Positions 9,446 through 19,212 of a stretch of DNA of 64,000 nt are shown in pieces. Position 1 is the first letter of the stretch. Each line of letters opens with the position of its first letter. The position numbers were made by a program, and so were the translations under genes. The DNA comes from Legionella fairfieldensis ATCC 49588 (GTDB taxonomy: Bacteria; Pseudomonadota; Gammaproteobacteria; Legionellales; Legionellaceae). Where the stretch lies: NCBI RefSeq assembly GCF_000621525.1, contig NZ_JHYC01000013.1, positions 26,476 through 90,475 on the forward strand. The letters are read 5' to 3'. The notes below the pieces were generated by a model, which saw nothing but the letters and a program-made list of their open reading frames with translations, was not told where the DNA came from and ran no database searches.

Positions 9446-9594
9446 AAGCTTGCTCGAAAAAATCACGCCTTGACCCAAGTATAGCTTCTTTATCTAACTT
9501 TTGCCGTAAAAAATAACCACCTCTGCTGTGTCTATTCTCCTGGCTAAAACAGGCGATTTCTGCGCTCCGATTAGGAGAAGAATAATCTTTCGAG

Positions 9595-10170
9595 TCAGAC
9601 TAACCTTAATGGCAATGAAGCACTCATAAAAAGAGCGATGGCTTTTAAGACAACCATAACGATAAAAGGTGAAAAATCAAACCCGGAAATATCAGGAATC
9701 AAGCGGCGTCCCAAAATTAATAAAGGATCAGTAATAATTTTTATGACGTCTGCTACTGGATGGTGCCAGTGTGGATTCACCCAGCTCATGATAACTCGAA
9801 TCAAAATAAGATAAAAAAGAAAATTACAAGGTTGTGTAATCAGATCGGCTAAAACGAATAACAATAAATAAGAGACGGGGATCAGGGTTCCATACAATAG
9901 AAAGCCTAGCAGAACGAATTTGCATAATTCGACCAGGATAAGTAAGGCAAAACAGGGCCAGTCATAGCACTGAGACAGTTTTTTTTGCGGTGAAATGAAG
10001 CGCTCCAAAGGTTTTACCAACGGATCTGTAAACGTGTAGATGGCGTGACTGACCGGATGCAAGACGCTTATTTTAAAGTAACGCAAGGCAAGGCGTGTCC
10101 ATAAAACAAAGAGGACCACACTGAAAAACAGAGTGGATAAAAAATAACTTACTGCTAATAATCCTGACAT
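9595..10170 (-). CDS. yggT: YggT family membrane protein
   Basis: The 191 residues contain two YggT units, each two hydrophobic helices flanking a conserved loop ending in a TDPL motif: FTDPLVKPLERFI (about residues 48-60) and ITDPLLILGRRLIPD (about 146-160). E. coli YggT has the same duplicated organisation and has been linked to osmotic tolerance; its relatives act in membrane or plastid division. It is an inner-membrane protein here. Gene order yggS-proC-yggT beside pilT matches many gammaproteobacteria, which supports the assignment. A long imperfect hairpin (TTCTCCT ... AGGAGAA, about 9533-9584) follows the stop and could end transcription. Confidence 0.9.
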   Translation of the reverse strand: MSGLLAVSYFLSTLFFSVVLFVLWTRLALRYFKISVLHPVSHAIYTFTDPLVKPLERFISPQKKLSQCYDWPCFALLILVELCKFVLLGFLLYGTLIPVSYLLLFVLADLITQPCNFLFYLILIRVIMSWVNPHWHHPVADVIKIITDPLLILGRRLIPDISGFDFSPFIVMVVLKAIALFMSASLPLRLV

Positions 10171-10247
10171 TATATCCTCTTGGATCTTAATTAATAGTTA
10201 ATATGAAAAGTAACCGTTCACCAAAATTTTTGAAGTTTTTTTTATGA

Positions 10248-11045
10248 TTACATACTAAGCCCTAATTGATTAGCCCGTTCAGTAGCAGCGTTCATCGCTT
10301 TAAATATCAGTTGAGCAAATCCCTGTTGTTGCAGTATATCGATTGCCGCAGCTGTTGTACCAGCAGGAGAGGTCACCTTTTTTCGTAATGTACTTAATTC
10401 CAATGAGGAATTCATGGCCAGATTTAAAGCACCATCCATCGTTTGGAGGGCAAAAATTTTGGCAATTTCTTCATTAAGACCCAAGTGTTTTGCCGCATCA
10501 ATCATTGCCTCTAAAAAAAGAAAAATATAAGCTGGCCCGCTACCGGATAACGCTGTAAAAACATCCATTTCAGTTTCCTGTGTTGCCCAGGTAATAATTC
10601 CGCAGCGTTTAAAAATTTGTTCTGCGCATCGTTTTTGAGGTGGTGTCACAGAGGAGTTGGCAAAAAGTGGGGTCGCCCCTTTGCCTATAGCAATCGCAAT
10701 ATTGGGCATGGAACGTATGATTGCCTGTTCTTTAGGACAATGCTGAGCTAACCAGGCCAGAGTTAATCCAGCGGCAACGGAGATAATCAAGCAATTTTCA
10801 GGTAATTTTGTATTAATTTGTGTTAATACCGCGGACATATTGACAGGCTTGACGGCTAAAATAATAATTTCGGCATCAGCAATAATTTCCAGATTGTCAT
10901 AATGAGTAATAATTCCTTCTCTGGTTTTTCCCACAGAAAGAGAAGGAGACGACGCGTAAATTTGATAATTATCATCAGTTGCTAAAGACTGAGCAAGAAT
11001 TTTTGCCAGATTACCAAACCCAATAAAACTTATTTTCATTTCCAT
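10248..11045 (-). CDS. proC: Pyrroline-5-carboxylate reductase
   Basis: The enzyme reduces 1-pyrroline-5-carboxylate to L-proline with NAD(P)H, the last step of proline synthesis. The N-terminal Rossmann fold begins with the dinucleotide motif FIGFGNLAKIL, and the C-terminal dimerisation/active-site half contains the family signature SGSGPAYIFLFLEAMIDAA and LRKKVTSPAGTTAAAIDIL. At 263-265 residues it has normal length; either of two in-frame ATGs (11045 or 11039) could be used. It sits between yggS (10 bases upstream) and yggT (77 bases downstream), the usual cluster. Confidence 0.95.
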   Translation of the reverse strand: MEMKISFIGFGNLAKILAQSLATDDNYQIYASSPSLSVGKTREGIITHYDNLEIIADAEIIILAVKPVNMSAVLTQINTKLPENCLIISVAAGLTLAWLAQHCPKEQAIIRSMPNIAIAIGKGATPLFANSSVTPPQKRCAEQIFKRCGIITWATQETEMDVFTALSGSGPAYIFLFLEAMIDAAKHLGLNEEIAKIFALQTMDGALNLAMNSSLELSTLRKKVTSPAGTTAAAIDILQQQGFAQLIFKAMNAATERANQLGLSM

Positions 11046-11055
11046 GAAACCTTAA

Positions 11056-11760
11056 TTAACGTACTATGCCTGGACAAGTTTGGCGAGCGCCAAAAATGGC
11101 TGTACCAATACGTAGTATAGTACTCCCTGCACGAATTGCTGCAACCAAATCATTACTCATCCCCATTGATAAAGTATCCATTGATAAATGAAGTTCTCTG
11201 TTTAATTGATCCTGTAAGTTAGCCAGACGTACCCAACTTCTGTATTGTTCTTCTTCATCTGATCGGGGTTTGGGAATAGCCATTAAACCTTTTAATTTCA
11301 GAGACGGTAATTGGCTAACTGCCAAGGCAAGTGGACTAATCTCTTCAGGTGAAACGCCTGTTTTATTTTCCTCACTATCCAGATTCACCTGGAGGCAAAT
11401 ATTCAGAGGCGGTAAATGTGGAGGTCGGTATTGAGCAAGAAGTCTGGCTGTTTTTTCCCGTGAAACGCTATGAACCCAATTAAATTCTTTGGCTATTTCC
11501 TGTGTTTTATTACTTTGAATCAGACCAATAAAATGCCAGGAAAGAGGCAAGTGCCTTAAAGCAATCAGTTTAGGTTGCGCTTCTTGCCAATAATTTTCGC
11601 CAAAGTGGGTTACTCCTGCGGTAAAAGCCGCTTCAATTGCACTGATGGGTTGTCCTTTACTCACTGCCATAAGCTCAATGCTCTCAGGTGAACGTTGATA
11701 ACGATTTGCGGTGGCCAGGATAAGTTTTTCAATAGCAGACACCCTTGCGGCAATGGTCAT
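11056..11760 (-). CDS. yggS: YggS-type PLP homeostasis protein (COG0325)
   Basis: This 234-residue single-domain TIM barrel binds pyridoxal phosphate and buffers its cellular pool; the family has no known catalytic turnover. The lysine of MAVSKGQPI is the expected Schiff-base residue, FGENYWQEAQPK is the family motif, and the C-terminal SMGMSNDLVAAIRAGSTILRIG-type phosphate loop is present. It is the first gene of a yggS-proC-yggT operon and is divergent from pilT, with 102 bases between the two starts. That shared intergenic region must hold both promoters. Confidence 0.93.
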   Translation of the reverse strand: MTIAARVSAIEKLILATANRYQRSPESIELMAVSKGQPISAIEAAFTAGVTHFGENYWQEAQPKLIALRHLPLSWHFIGLIQSNKTQEIAKEFNWVHSVSREKTARLLAQYRPPHLPPLNICLQVNLDSEENKTGVSPEEISPLALAVSQLPSLKLKGLMAIPKPRSDEEEQYRSWVRLANLQDQLNRELHLSMDTLSMGMSNDLVAAIRAGSTILRIGTAIFGARQTCPGIVR

Positions 11761-11862
11761 GATGTCCTCTTTTATTATTTAAACGGTGCAAGATATCAAT
11801 TAACGGGTAGAAAGAAAATAGGCTTTCAGGTAATCTGGATTTGGATTAAGCAGGGAATTAAG

Positions 11863-12915
11863 ATGATTGTTGCCAAATTATTAGTTTTTGCCGTAGAAAG
11901 ACGAGCCTCCGATGTGCATTTATCAGCTGGTTTAGCGCCTATGATTCGTGTAGAGGGTGATTTGCGTAAACTTGAACAAGCTGTTTTATCTCATGACGAT
12001 ATCATTAAAATGATGCACGAGTTGATGACTGATAAGCAGTGGAAAGATTTTGAGGAGCAGTTAGAAACTGATTTTTCCTTTGAAATAAGCAATCTGGCAC
12101 GTTTTAGAGTCCATATGTTTATGCAGACTCGTGGTGTAAATGTAGTTTTTCGGATTATCTCTCCAAACATTCCATGCTTGAATGAATTGAATTTACCTGC
12201 TCATATCACGGAAATTGCTTCTTATACGCACGGTTTGGTTTTAGTGACTGGCCCTACTGGTTCAGGCAAGAGCACAACACTTGCAGCAATTATTGATTAT
12301 ATCAATGATAACCGTCAGCAACATATTCTCACCATAGAAGATCCTGTCGAATTTGTCCATTCGTCTAAAAATTGTTTAATTACGCAACGGGAAATTTATC
12401 AGCATAGTCCGTGTTTCAGTAAGGCATTACGATCGGCTTTACGTGAAGATCCTGATGTAATTTTAATAGGCGAATTACGCGATAAAGATACGATTCGTCT
12501 GGCTATGACGGCTGCTGAAACAGGACATTTGGTGTTAGCAACCTTGCATACCAATTCAGCGACAAAAACAATTCATCGGATTATTGACGTGTTTTCGGGC
12601 GAAGAAAAAGCAACGATTCGTTCGCTACTCTCCGAGTCCCTACAGGCTGTAATAGCACAACGGTTAGTGAAAAAAAGAGAAGGGGGGCGAATTCCTGTGT
12701 GTGAGTTAATGTTTTGTAATCCTGCGATACGTAATCTGATTCGCGAAGATAAAATTGCCCAGATGTACTCTGTTATCCAGACAGGACAAGCGCAAGGAAT
12801 GCAAACCTTTGATCAGCATTTAATGCAACTTCTGAACAAAGGTTGGATTACGGCGCAAGTGGCTTATAAGATGGCAACGAACAAGGTGATATTTGACTTG
12901 CCTGATACTCGATAA
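11863..12915 (+). CDS. pilT: Type IV pilus retraction ATPase
   Basis: PilT depolymerises type IV pili and powers twitching; it is a cytoplasmic hexameric ATPase at the inner-membrane base of the pilus. The ATG at 11863, behind AGGGA, gives 350 residues, the usual PilT length; upstream in-frame starts overlap yggS and are rejected. Visible motifs: N-terminal ASDVHLSAG, Walker A GPTGSGKST (130-138), the Asp-box region REDPDVILIGELRD, and the His box with HLVLATLHTNSA. The PilT-like C-terminus is present, but the usual AIRNLIRE helix is followed by a rather divergent tail. Its position beside yggS-proC is as in Pseudomonas. Confidence 0.93.
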   Translation: MIVAKLLVFAVERRASDVHLSAGLAPMIRVEGDLRKLEQAVLSHDDIIKMMHELMTDKQWKDFEEQLETDFSFEISNLARFRVHMFMQTRGVNVVFRIISPNIPCLNELNLPAHITEIASYTHGLVLVTGPTGSGKSTTLAAIIDYINDNRQQHILTIEDPVEFVHSSKNCLITQREIYQHSPCFSKALRSALREDPDVILIGELRDKDTIRLAMTAAETGHLVLATLHTNSATKTIHRIIDVFSGEEKATIRSLLSESLQAVIAQRLVKKREGGRIPVCELMFCNPAIRNLIREDKIAQMYSVIQTGQAQGMQTFDQHLMQLLNKGWITAQVAYKMATNKVIFDLPDTR

Positions 12916-12957
12916 CTTGATTCGCGTAAAGAGAGGTTATTTTCTCCTATGAAAACT

Positions 12958-13154
12958 TCACGAAGCAAGGCTCTTTAAATGTTTATGAGTGGTAGCAGTT
13001 CCTTGCTGCTGATTTGAACTCATAAAAAAATTAGCGGAAGTTGTGTACATGTCAGTATTATATTTTTCTAAATATAAAAGATGAGTTTCTTCTTCAATTT
13101 CTTTTTTCGTAGGTTCTTCGAGGGTTTGGGCTAATTGGAAGCGGGATTAGTCAT
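12958..13154 (-). pseudogene. Small gene broken by one base (or small-gene remnant)
   Basis: On the minus strand ATG at 13154 starts MTNPASN then a stop. One base away a frame continues as LAQTLEEPTKKEIEEETHL, LYLEKYNTDMYTTSANFF and ends KHLKSLAS at TGA (12958-12960). The total of 197 bases is one short of 66 codons, so a single-base deletion near 13135 explains both pieces. The restored product would be about 65 residues, charged and helical, with a polar Gln/Ser/Thr tail. I do not recognise the family. A palindromic repeat copy lies directly upstream. No good ribosome-binding site is seen. It could be a true pseudogene or a sequencing error. Confidence 0.5.
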
Positions 13155-13235
13155 TGCGGTACCGTGCCTAAGCACGGTAAGAAGACAGACAAGTTGTTTG
13201 ATACTTAAAAATAGAAGCGTTTATCCAAGCTTGGT
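13155..13235 (-). repeat. Palindromic intergenic repeat, copy 1
   Basis: Read on the minus strand it begins with ATAAACGC.TCTA and after about 45 bases ends in a perfect 8-bp stem (TACCGTGC, loop CTAA, GCACGGTA at 13160-13179). Copies with the same plan are at 34529-34592, 40360-40438 and 57870-57940. It separates rph from the broken small gene. Confidence 0.55.
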
Positions 13236-13272
13236 TGAAAGTCATTTTTTACATCTAACTGACGTGTTGGTG

Positions 13273-13995
13273 TTAGGCCGTTAATTCTCCGGCATTCTTC
13301 TGTAACTGGATTAGCTCAAAGATACCGCTTTCAGCTAATGACAACATGTTATTGAGTTGTTCACGACTAAAGCTCTGATCTTCCGCTGTTCCCTGCACTT
13401 CAATAAAATGCCCTTCTTCATTCATTACTACGTTCATATCCGTTTCAGCCAATACATCTTCAGCATAATCCAAATCTAATACGGCCTGCCCCCGGTAAAT
13501 TCCTACTGAAACTGCTGCAATATAATTAAACGCAGGCATTTTGCGTATTTTTTCTCTCGATACCATCCAGGTCAGCGCGTCTTTCATGGCAACGCAAGCA
13601 CCCGTAATTGCAGCGGTGCGAGTACCGCCATCAGCCTGAATGACATCACAATCAATAGTCAATGTATTTTCGCCTAAAACCTTTAAATCAATACAAGCAC
13701 GGAGAGAACGACCTATAAGTCGTTGGATTTCAAGCGTTCTTCCACCCTGTTTTCCTTTGGTGGCTTCTCGCTCTGTACGACTATGGGTGGCACGTGGCAG
13801 CATACTGTATTCAGCAGTAATCCAGCCTTGATTCTTGCCTTTTAGAAATCTTGGTACGCCATCGATGACCGAAGCATTGCATAAAACGCGGGTGTCTCCA
13901 AATTCAACGAATACAGAACCTTCAGCATGATTAGTAAAATGACGGGTTATTTTGATGGGTCGCAATTGGTTAGGTTCACGATTACTGGGGCGCAT
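13273..13995 (-). CDS. rph: Ribonuclease PH
   Basis: RNase PH is a phosphate-dependent 3'-to-5' exoribonuclease that trims tRNA precursors in the cytoplasm as a hexameric ring. The 240 residues match the family length. Recognisable are the N-terminal [16 protein letters not shown], the loop with [26 protein letters not shown], the phosphate-binding [19 protein letters not shown], and the C-terminal [18 protein letters not shown]. It is divergent from yicC (199 bases apart), an arrangement seen in other gammaproteobacteria. It has a solo 3' flank carrying a repeat copy. Confidence 0.95.
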   Translation of the reverse strand: MRPSNREPNQLRPIKITRHFTNHAEGSVFVEFGDTRVLCNASVIDGVPRFLKGKNQGWITAEYSMLPRATHSRTEREATKGKQGGRTLEIQRLIGRSLRACIDLKVLGENTLTIDCDVIQADGGTRTAAITGACVAMKDALTWMVSREKIRKMPAFNYIAAVSVGIYRGQAVLDLDYAEDVLAETDMNVVMNEEGHFIEVQGTAEDQSFSREQLNNMLSLAESGIFELIQLQKNAGELTA

Positions 13996-14138
13996 GATAA
14001 TCCTCGATAAAAAGGATCAGTATAAACTTTTCATAACCACTATGCACCTATGCAGGGCGATCTTTAGCAAATCTCTCCTGTTTCCCCTGTTTTTTCTTTT
14101 GTCCATTAGTGAATCGTCAGGCACCTTGGGGTAAAATC

Positions 14139-14166
14139 TTGCATTTGAATAAATTTGCTTTATAGT
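14139..14166 (+). promoter_or_regulatory. Probable sigma-70 promoter for yicC-gmk
   Basis: TTGCAT (14139-14144) and TATAGT (14161-14166) are separated by 16 bases and lie 28 bases before the yicC start, a good match to a vegetative promoter. Confidence 0.45.
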
Positions 14167-14194
14167 CGCTTCATTCTCACTGATTAGTACTATT

Positions 14195-15061
14195 ATGACT
14201 CACAGCATGACGGCTTTTGCCAGAGTACAGCAACAATTTGATACCGGCATATTCTGTTGGGAAATCAGATCGGTAAATCATCGTTATCTTGATGTGGCTT
14301 TTCGGTTACCGGAAGCATTTCGTTTTCTTGAAGGAAATTTACGAACTCGATTACGGGGCAAGTTAAATCGGGGCAAATTGGAATGTTATCTCAAATTTCA
14401 GGATTTGGGAGGGAATAATCAGGCATTGTTAATTAATGAAAGTCTGATCAATAAATTGATTGACGCGGGAGCCAGTTTGGCTGCAACAAAGCATGTCGCT
14501 AATGATCTTGCTGTGTCCTCTATTCTTGCATGGCCTGGTGTCGTCCAGTTAACAGAGCCGGATATTGATGTTTTGGCTCACTCCGTTGAACAATTATTTC
14601 AAGAGGCATTAGATCAACTTCTTGCGGCAAGACAGGTTGAAGGACAGGCTTTGCGATTGCATGTGCAAAATCGTCTGATTAAATTAAGCCAGGAGGTCAC
14701 TCAGGCAAAACAACAGGTAGTTTCTTATAGGGAGCAATCACGAGATAAGTTATTAATGCGTTTAAATGGATTGCAAATGGAAGTAGACAACCCTCGTATT
14801 GAACAGGAAATTGCTCTCATCTTGGCTCGGATGGATGTTAATGAAGAATTGGATCGCTTGCAAACCCACATTGCGGAGGTAGGAAGAATAATGGAGAGTT
14901 CCGAAGCAGCAGGACGACGTCTGGATTTTTTAATGCAGGAATTGAACCGTGAGGCAAATACGTTAAGTTCCAAATCGGACTCTATTACCTTGACTCAACA
15001 TGCTGTTGAAATGAAAGTGCTTATTGAGCAAATGCGAGAACAAATTCAGAATATAGAGTAA
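14195..15061 (+). CDS. yicC: YicC family endoribonuclease-like protein
   Basis: The 288 residues match the YicC family from the N-terminal [12 protein letters not shown] and [15 protein letters not shown] (about residues 1-45) to the C-terminal DUF1732 block with [20 protein letters not shown] (about 235-255). YicC-type proteins have been described as endoribonucleases acting on small RNAs. A coiled-coil stretch occupies about residues 155-230. It is followed 4 bases later by gmk and preceded divergently by rph, the conserved order. A TTGCAT/TATAGT promoter lies just upstream. Confidence 0.92.
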   Translation: MTHSMTAFARVQQQFDTGIFCWEIRSVNHRYLDVAFRLPEAFRFLEGNLRTRLRGKLNRGKLECYLKFQDLGGNNQALLINESLINKLIDAGASLAATKHVANDLAVSSILAWPGVVQLTEPDIDVLAHSVEQLFQEALDQLLAARQVEGQALRLHVQNRLIKLSQEVTQAKQQVVSYREQSRDKLLMRLNGLQMEVDNPRIEQEIALILARMDVNEELDRLQTHIAEVGRIMESSEAAGRRLDFLMQELNREANTLSSKSDSITLTQHAVEMKVLIEQMREQIQNIE

Positions 15062-15065
15062 AATT

Positions 15066-15695
15066 ATGACAGATTCTTCTTCAGGAAATTTAATCATTGT
15101 TGCTGCCCCTTCAGGGGGGGGGAAAACCAGTCTGGTGAAGCAATTGGTAAATTCCTTAGCTAACATTGAAATATCCATTTCGCATACTACGCGCAAGATT
15201 AGACCCGGCGAAAAAGAAGGCATTGATTATTTTTTTATCAACGAAGCACAGTTTTTAGAAATGATAAAAGCGAATGCGTTTATTGAACATGCTCAGGTTT
15301 TTAATCACCATTATGGCACTTCGGTCACTCAGATTAAGACGCGATTACAAGCAGGAATGGACGTGGTTTTAGATATTGACTGGCAAGGCGCGCAACAAAT
15401 CAGAGAAATATTTCCAGATTCTGTGTCGGTGTTTATTTTGCCACCTTCATTAGCCGTTTTGAAACAACGATTAATGAATAGAGGGCAGGATGACGAGGAA
15501 GTGATTGGAAAACGTATGAAGCAAGCTCAGGCTGAGTTAAGTCATTACGCTGAATTTGATTATCTTATTGTCAATGATGAGTTTAACAAAGCCGCTCTTG
15601 AATTACAGACCATTGTAGTGGCTAATCGTTTACGAAGCGCTCGACAAATGATAACACAAAGAAAATTGCTTTCATTCCTGTTGACATCGCAGTAA
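15066..15695 (+). CDS. gmk: Guanylate kinase
   Basis: The enzyme phosphorylates GMP to GDP with ATP and is essential for guanine nucleotide supply. The P-loop [10 protein letters not shown] starts at residue 14, followed by the GMP-binding segment [19 protein letters not shown] and the lid/NMP-binding [10 protein letters not shown]. At 209 residues it has normal length. It lies 4 bases after yicC and 66 bases before rpoZ, and spoT follows; gmk-rpoZ-spoT is a widely conserved cluster linking GTP supply with the stringent response. Confidence 0.96.
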   Translation: MTDSSSGNLIIVAAPSGGGKTSLVKQLVNSLANIEISISHTTRKIRPGEKEGIDYFFINEAQFLEMIKANAFIEHAQVFNHHYGTSVTQIKTRLQAGMDVVLDIDWQGAQQIREIFPDSVSVFILPPSLAVLKQRLMNRGQDDEEVIGKRMKQAQAELSHYAEFDYLIVNDEFNKAALELQTIVVANRLRSARQMITQRKLLSFLLTSQ

Positions 15696-15761
15696 AATAG
15701 ATTATTTGAGTAATTATTCTCTCTGTGGAGAGTTAAGTGTTGTTAATCGGGGGATGATAGT

Positions 15762-15965
15762 ATGGCGCGTGTGACTGTAGAAGATTGTTTGGAGCATGTA
15801 GCAAATCGTTTTGAATTAGTCATGGTTGCTACTAAACGTGCGCGTGATATTGCTGTGCGCGGAGAGCAACCTTTGGTTGAATGGGAAAATGATAAGCCTA
15901 CCGTAGTGGCTCTGCGAGAAATTGCTGAAGGTTTGATTAGCGCGGATATTTTAAATAAAGACTAG
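15762..15965 (+). CDS. rpoZ: RNA polymerase omega subunit
   Basis: Omega assists assembly of the beta' subunit and takes part in ppGpp binding in proteobacterial RNA polymerase. The 67 residues start [20 protein letters not shown] and contain the conserved block ATKRARDI and [13 protein letters not shown]. It is shorter than the 91-residue E. coli protein but within the range seen in the family. It is followed by an intrinsic terminator (16001-16028), so spoT is likely transcribed separately. Confidence 0.96.
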   Translation: MARVTVEDCLEHVANRFELVMVATKRARDIAVRGEQPLVEWENDKPTVVALREIAEGLISADILNKD

Positions 15966-16000
15966 TATAGTTGGTATTTCTACTATTCCATAAGTAAAGG

Positions 16001-16028
16001 AAGCCCTGATCATTATCAGGGCTTTTTT
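16001..16028 (+). terminator. Intrinsic terminator after rpoZ
   Basis: AAGCCCTGAT, loop CATT, ATCAGGGCTT then a T-run: a perfect 10-bp stem 36 bases after the rpoZ stop. Confidence 0.9.
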
Positions 16029-16155
16029 AGTTCAAGTCAGCAATAATGGGGTTTATCATTAATAATTATGATATCAGCGTTTATTTTATCAAACCTGCGG
16101 TAAACTACTCGGGTAATCCAGCCTGAGAAACTGAGCAGTCATGTAGGGAGAGTGT

Positions 16156-18282
16156 GTGAGCTACTTTAAGGAGTTAGAAAAAGAGCTTGAATGCTACCTT
16201 GAACAACCATTTATTGAGAAATGTTATCAGGCTTATCAAGTTGCTGAAGAAGCACATCAAGGCCAAATGCGCCGTTCCGGAGAGCCTTATATTACTCACC
16301 CTGTTGCTGCGGCGCTGATTTTAGCCCGTATGCGCCTGGACTATCAAACTATCATGGCTACATTGCTCCACGACGTGGTGGAAGATACTGCTGTCAGTAA
16401 AGATGAATTGGTGCAACAATTTGGCGAGGATGTGACTGCTCTTGTTGATGGGGTAACCAAGCTTACCAAAATTAAATTTGAGTCCCGCGCAGAAGCGCAG
16501 GCAGAAAATTTCCGCAAGATGGTGCTGGCAATGGTGAAGGATATTCGCGTCATTATTGTCAAGCTTGCTGATCGTTTTCATAACATGCGTACCTTAGGCG
16601 CTATGCCCTCAGTGAAACGACGACGGATTGCGATAGAAACGCTGGAGATTTATGCGCCCATTGCCAATCGGTTAGGGATGCATGCTATTTATACCGGTCT
16701 TGAAGATTTAGGCTTTCAAGCACTTTATCCCATGCGGTATCGTGCTATTAAATCGGCGGTAGAAAAATCACGAGGAAATCGCCGGGAATTAACTCAGAAG
16801 ATAGAGCAGGACTTGGCGCATGCCCTAAAAGAACTTAATATTCCCTATGAACATGTTTTTGGCAGACAAAAGCATTTATATAGTATTTATCGAAAAATGC
16901 GTCAGAAAAAAGCATCATTTACGGAAATCACCGATGTGTTTGCTTTTCGGATTATTACGGAAGATATTGATTCCTGTTATCGGGTCATGGGCGCTTTGCA
17001 CCGAACCTATAAACCAGTGCCCCAACGTTTTAAAGATTACATCGGAATACCCAAGGCAAATGGTTATCAATCATTACATACCACGTTGTTTGGACCCTTT
17101 GGCGTCCCCCTCGAAGTGCAAATTCGCACCCGGGATATGGATAAAGTCGCTGACAATGGTGTAGCTGCGCATTGGATTTATAAATCTTCAGGTTTGGAAG
17201 TCAATGAAGCGCAATTACGCGCGCGGGAATGGGTGCAACGCTTATTAGAAATGCAGCGGAGCACAGGAAATTCACTGGAATTTATTGAACATGTCAAAAT
17301 TGATCTTTTTCCTGATGAAATTTACGTTTTTACGCCCAAAGGTCATATTATGGAGTTGCCGAAAGGTGCTACACCTGTTGATTTTGCCTATACAGTCCAT
17401 TCGGGCGTAGGCAATAGTTGTGTGGCAGCCAAAGTAAATCGGCGTTTGGTACCTTTAAGCATCCCGCTTACCAATGGACAAACGGTAGAAATTATTACTG
17501 CTCCAGGTGCGCATCCTAATCCGGCCTGGTTAAATTTTGTTGTAACTGGTAAAGCTCGTTCTAATATTCGCCATTTTTTGAAAAGCCAGCAACATGCTGA
17601 GTCCATTGTTCTGGGTAAACGTTTATTGGAGCAATCATTAACCGAATTGTCCAGTGATTATACGAAAGTGCCGCCTGAATCGTTGCAGGCTTTGCTGCAT
17701 GATTTAAATTATAAATCTGCAGACGAATTGCTTTATGCGATTGGTATTGGTAATCAGATGCCGATGGTGATTGCCAAACGTTTGGTCATTAGTCAGGATA
17801 GTAATGAATTAGAAAAAACAACAAAAAGTCGCCCATTAGCTATCAAGGGCACAGAAGGGATGGTTGTGCATTTTGCTGATTGTTGCCAACCCATTCCCGG
17901 AGATAATATTGTAGGGCGTTTTCAACAGGGACGAGGAATTATAGTTCATACGAGTGATTGTCCAAATATTATTCATGGTCGCAATAATCTTGAGCAGTTG
18001 ATTTCTCTTCGCTGGGATGAACAGGTACAAGGTGAGTTTTGGGTGGATATCACCGTGGAAGTGGCGAACCAACGCGGAGTTCTTGCTGCTTTGGCTACGG
18101 CAATTTCTGAAGCAGAATCAAACATAGGCAATATCAATGTTGATCCGCGTGACGGGCGACATAATGCCGTAACTTTTTCTATTAGTGTACGAGACAGGAA
18201 TCATTTGGCTCGAGTAATGCGTCGTTTACGTGCCAACAAAGTAGTCGTACGTCTTTATCGTAAAAAGCAGGGAGATAACTGA
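16156..18282 (+). CDS. spoT: Bifunctional (p)ppGpp synthetase/hydrolase
   Basis: SpoT sets the stringent-response alarmone level. In Legionella it is known to control the switch to the transmissive phase. The 708 residues show the HD hydrolase domain (H48 in THPVAAAL, H72-D73 in HDVVEDT), the synthetase domain with [16 protein letters not shown] and EVQIRTRDM, a TGS domain (about 385-450, starting [10 protein letters not shown]), and a C-terminal ACT domain. The start is GTG at 16156, five bases behind AGGGAG. It overlaps ridA by one base (TGATG), so the two are translationally coupled. Confidence 0.96.
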   Translation: MSYFKELEKELECYLEQPFIEKCYQAYQVAEEAHQGQMRRSGEPYITHPVAAALILARMRLDYQTIMATLLHDVVEDTAVSKDELVQQFGEDVTALVDGVTKLTKIKFESRAEAQAENFRKMVLAMVKDIRVIIVKLADRFHNMRTLGAMPSVKRRRIAIETLEIYAPIANRLGMHAIYTGLEDLGFQALYPMRYRAIKSAVEKSRGNRRELTQKIEQDLAHALKELNIPYEHVFGRQKHLYSIYRKMRQKKASFTEITDVFAFRIITEDIDSCYRVMGALHRTYKPVPQRFKDYIGIPKANGYQSLHTTLFGPFGVPLEVQIRTRDMDKVADNGVAAHWIYKSSGLEVNEAQLRAREWVQRLLEMQRSTGNSLEFIEHVKIDLFPDEIYVFTPKGHIMELPKGATPVDFAYTVHSGVGNSCVAAKVNRRLVPLSIPLTNGQTVEIITAPGAHPNPAWLNFVVTGKARSNIRHFLKSQQHAESIVLGKRLLEQSLTELSSDYTKVPPESLQALLHDLNYKSADELLYAIGIGNQMPMVIAKRLVISQDSNELEKTTKSRPLAIKGTEGMVVHFADCCQPIPGDNIVGRFQQGRGIIVHTSDCPNIIHGRNNLEQLISLRWDEQVQGEFWVDITVEVANQRGVLAALATAISEAESNIGNINVDPRDGRHNAVTFSISVRDRNHLARVMRRLRANKVVVRLYRKKQGDN

Positions 18283-18671
18283 TGCAAACCATTCATACTG
18301 ATCTGGCACCGGCGGCAATTGGTACTTATAGTCAAGCTGTTCGCTGCGGCAATACGGTGTATCTATCGGGGCAAATCCCTTTGGCCCCTGAAACAATGCA
18401 GCTTTGCAGTGAGGAAATCCGTCTTCAGATTGATCAGGTTTTTGCTAATTTAGCAGCAGTTTGTGAAGCTGCAGGGGGTAGTTTGGCCGCACTTGTCAAG
18501 TTGACCGTCTATTTGACTGATTTAAATCATTTTCCTTTGGTCAATGAAGCGATGAGTCGTTATTTTACGGAGCCTTACCCTGCAAGGGTAGCAATTGGTG
18601 TATCTGCTTTACCACGCGCCGCTCAAGTAGAAGTAGATGGAATTATGGTATTGCCTGCTTCTGTAGATTGA
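18282..18671 (+). CDS. ridA: RidA family enamine/imine deaminase
   Basis: RidA hydrolyses reactive 2-aminoacrylate-type enamines released by PLP enzymes such as threonine dehydratase. The 129 residues match the trimeric YjgF/YER057c fold. The N-terminal [13 protein letters not shown], the middle GQIPL and the C-terminal signature [20 protein letters not shown] carry the conserved arginine. The ATG overlaps the spoT stop; the spoT-ridA pairing is common in gammaproteobacteria. It is cytoplasmic. Confidence 0.94.
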   Translation: MQTIHTDLAPAAIGTYSQAVRCGNTVYLSGQIPLAPETMQLCSEEIRLQIDQVFANLAAVCEAAGGSLAALVKLTVYLTDLNHFPLVNEAMSRYFTEPYPARVAIGVSALPRAAQVEVDGIMVLPASVD

Positions 18672-18678
18672 GCGTCCT

Positions 18679-19167
18679 GTGAGTAATGAGCAATCTTTTC
18701 AAATCGGACGTTTAATGTTTGTCATTGCCTGGCTGATCTTTTTTATTTTGTTATTTTTATTTTTTTATTATTACAATCAAAATGAAAAAGCCTCTTATCA
18801 TGTTCAGCATGGTACGGTAACTATTCGGGCAGATAAACAAGGACATTATCGTCTGGAAGGTTATGTTAATGACTATCCCGTTGAGTTTATGATAGACACA
18901 GGAGCTACCCTGGTGGCAATTCCTCAAAAACTGGCGACTCAAATGAATCTGGAGGGGCGCTATACTATTAGCATGGGTACTGCAAATGGCGTAGTCACTG
19001 GTTCTTTAACCCGATTGAAGCAGCTTGGTTTCGCAGGTTTTACTCTGCACAATATAAAAGCGGTTATAATACCAGGGAGCGAGGACAATGTCGTTCTGTT
19101 AGGTATGAATGTTTTGTCTCAATTTAATCTATCGCAACAGGATAAGCGACTAATTATAAAAAAATAA
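18679..19167 (+). CDS. Membrane-anchored retropepsin-like aspartic protease
   Basis: The 162 residues (GTG start, 7 bases after ridA) have one transmembrane helix at about residues 14-34 and a C-terminal domain resembling the clan AA, TIGR02281-type aspartic proteases. The active-site motif FMIDTGATLVAIP carries the single catalytic Asp in D-T-G-A, so an active enzyme would be a homodimer. The later LGMNVLSQF is the conserved hydrophobic-Gly strand. The domain should face the periplasm. Physiological substrates are unknown for this family. Confidence 0.82.
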   Translation: MSNEQSFQIGRLMFVIAWLIFFILLFLFFYYYNQNEKASYHVQHGTVTIRADKQGHYRLEGYVNDYPVEFMIDTGATLVAIPQKLATQMNLEGRYTISMGTANGVVTGSLTRLKQLGFAGFTLHNIKAVIIPGSEDNVVLLGMNVLSQFNLSQQDKRLIIKK

Positions 19168-19212
19168 GTATCCGTTCAAGGACATGAACGCTTACAAAAA
19201 TAACGAGTTGGT

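Noticed and set aside
11695..11862. N-terminal extension of PilT
   Set aside because: These codons overlap the yggS start region on the other strand, and family members start at the ATG at 11863.
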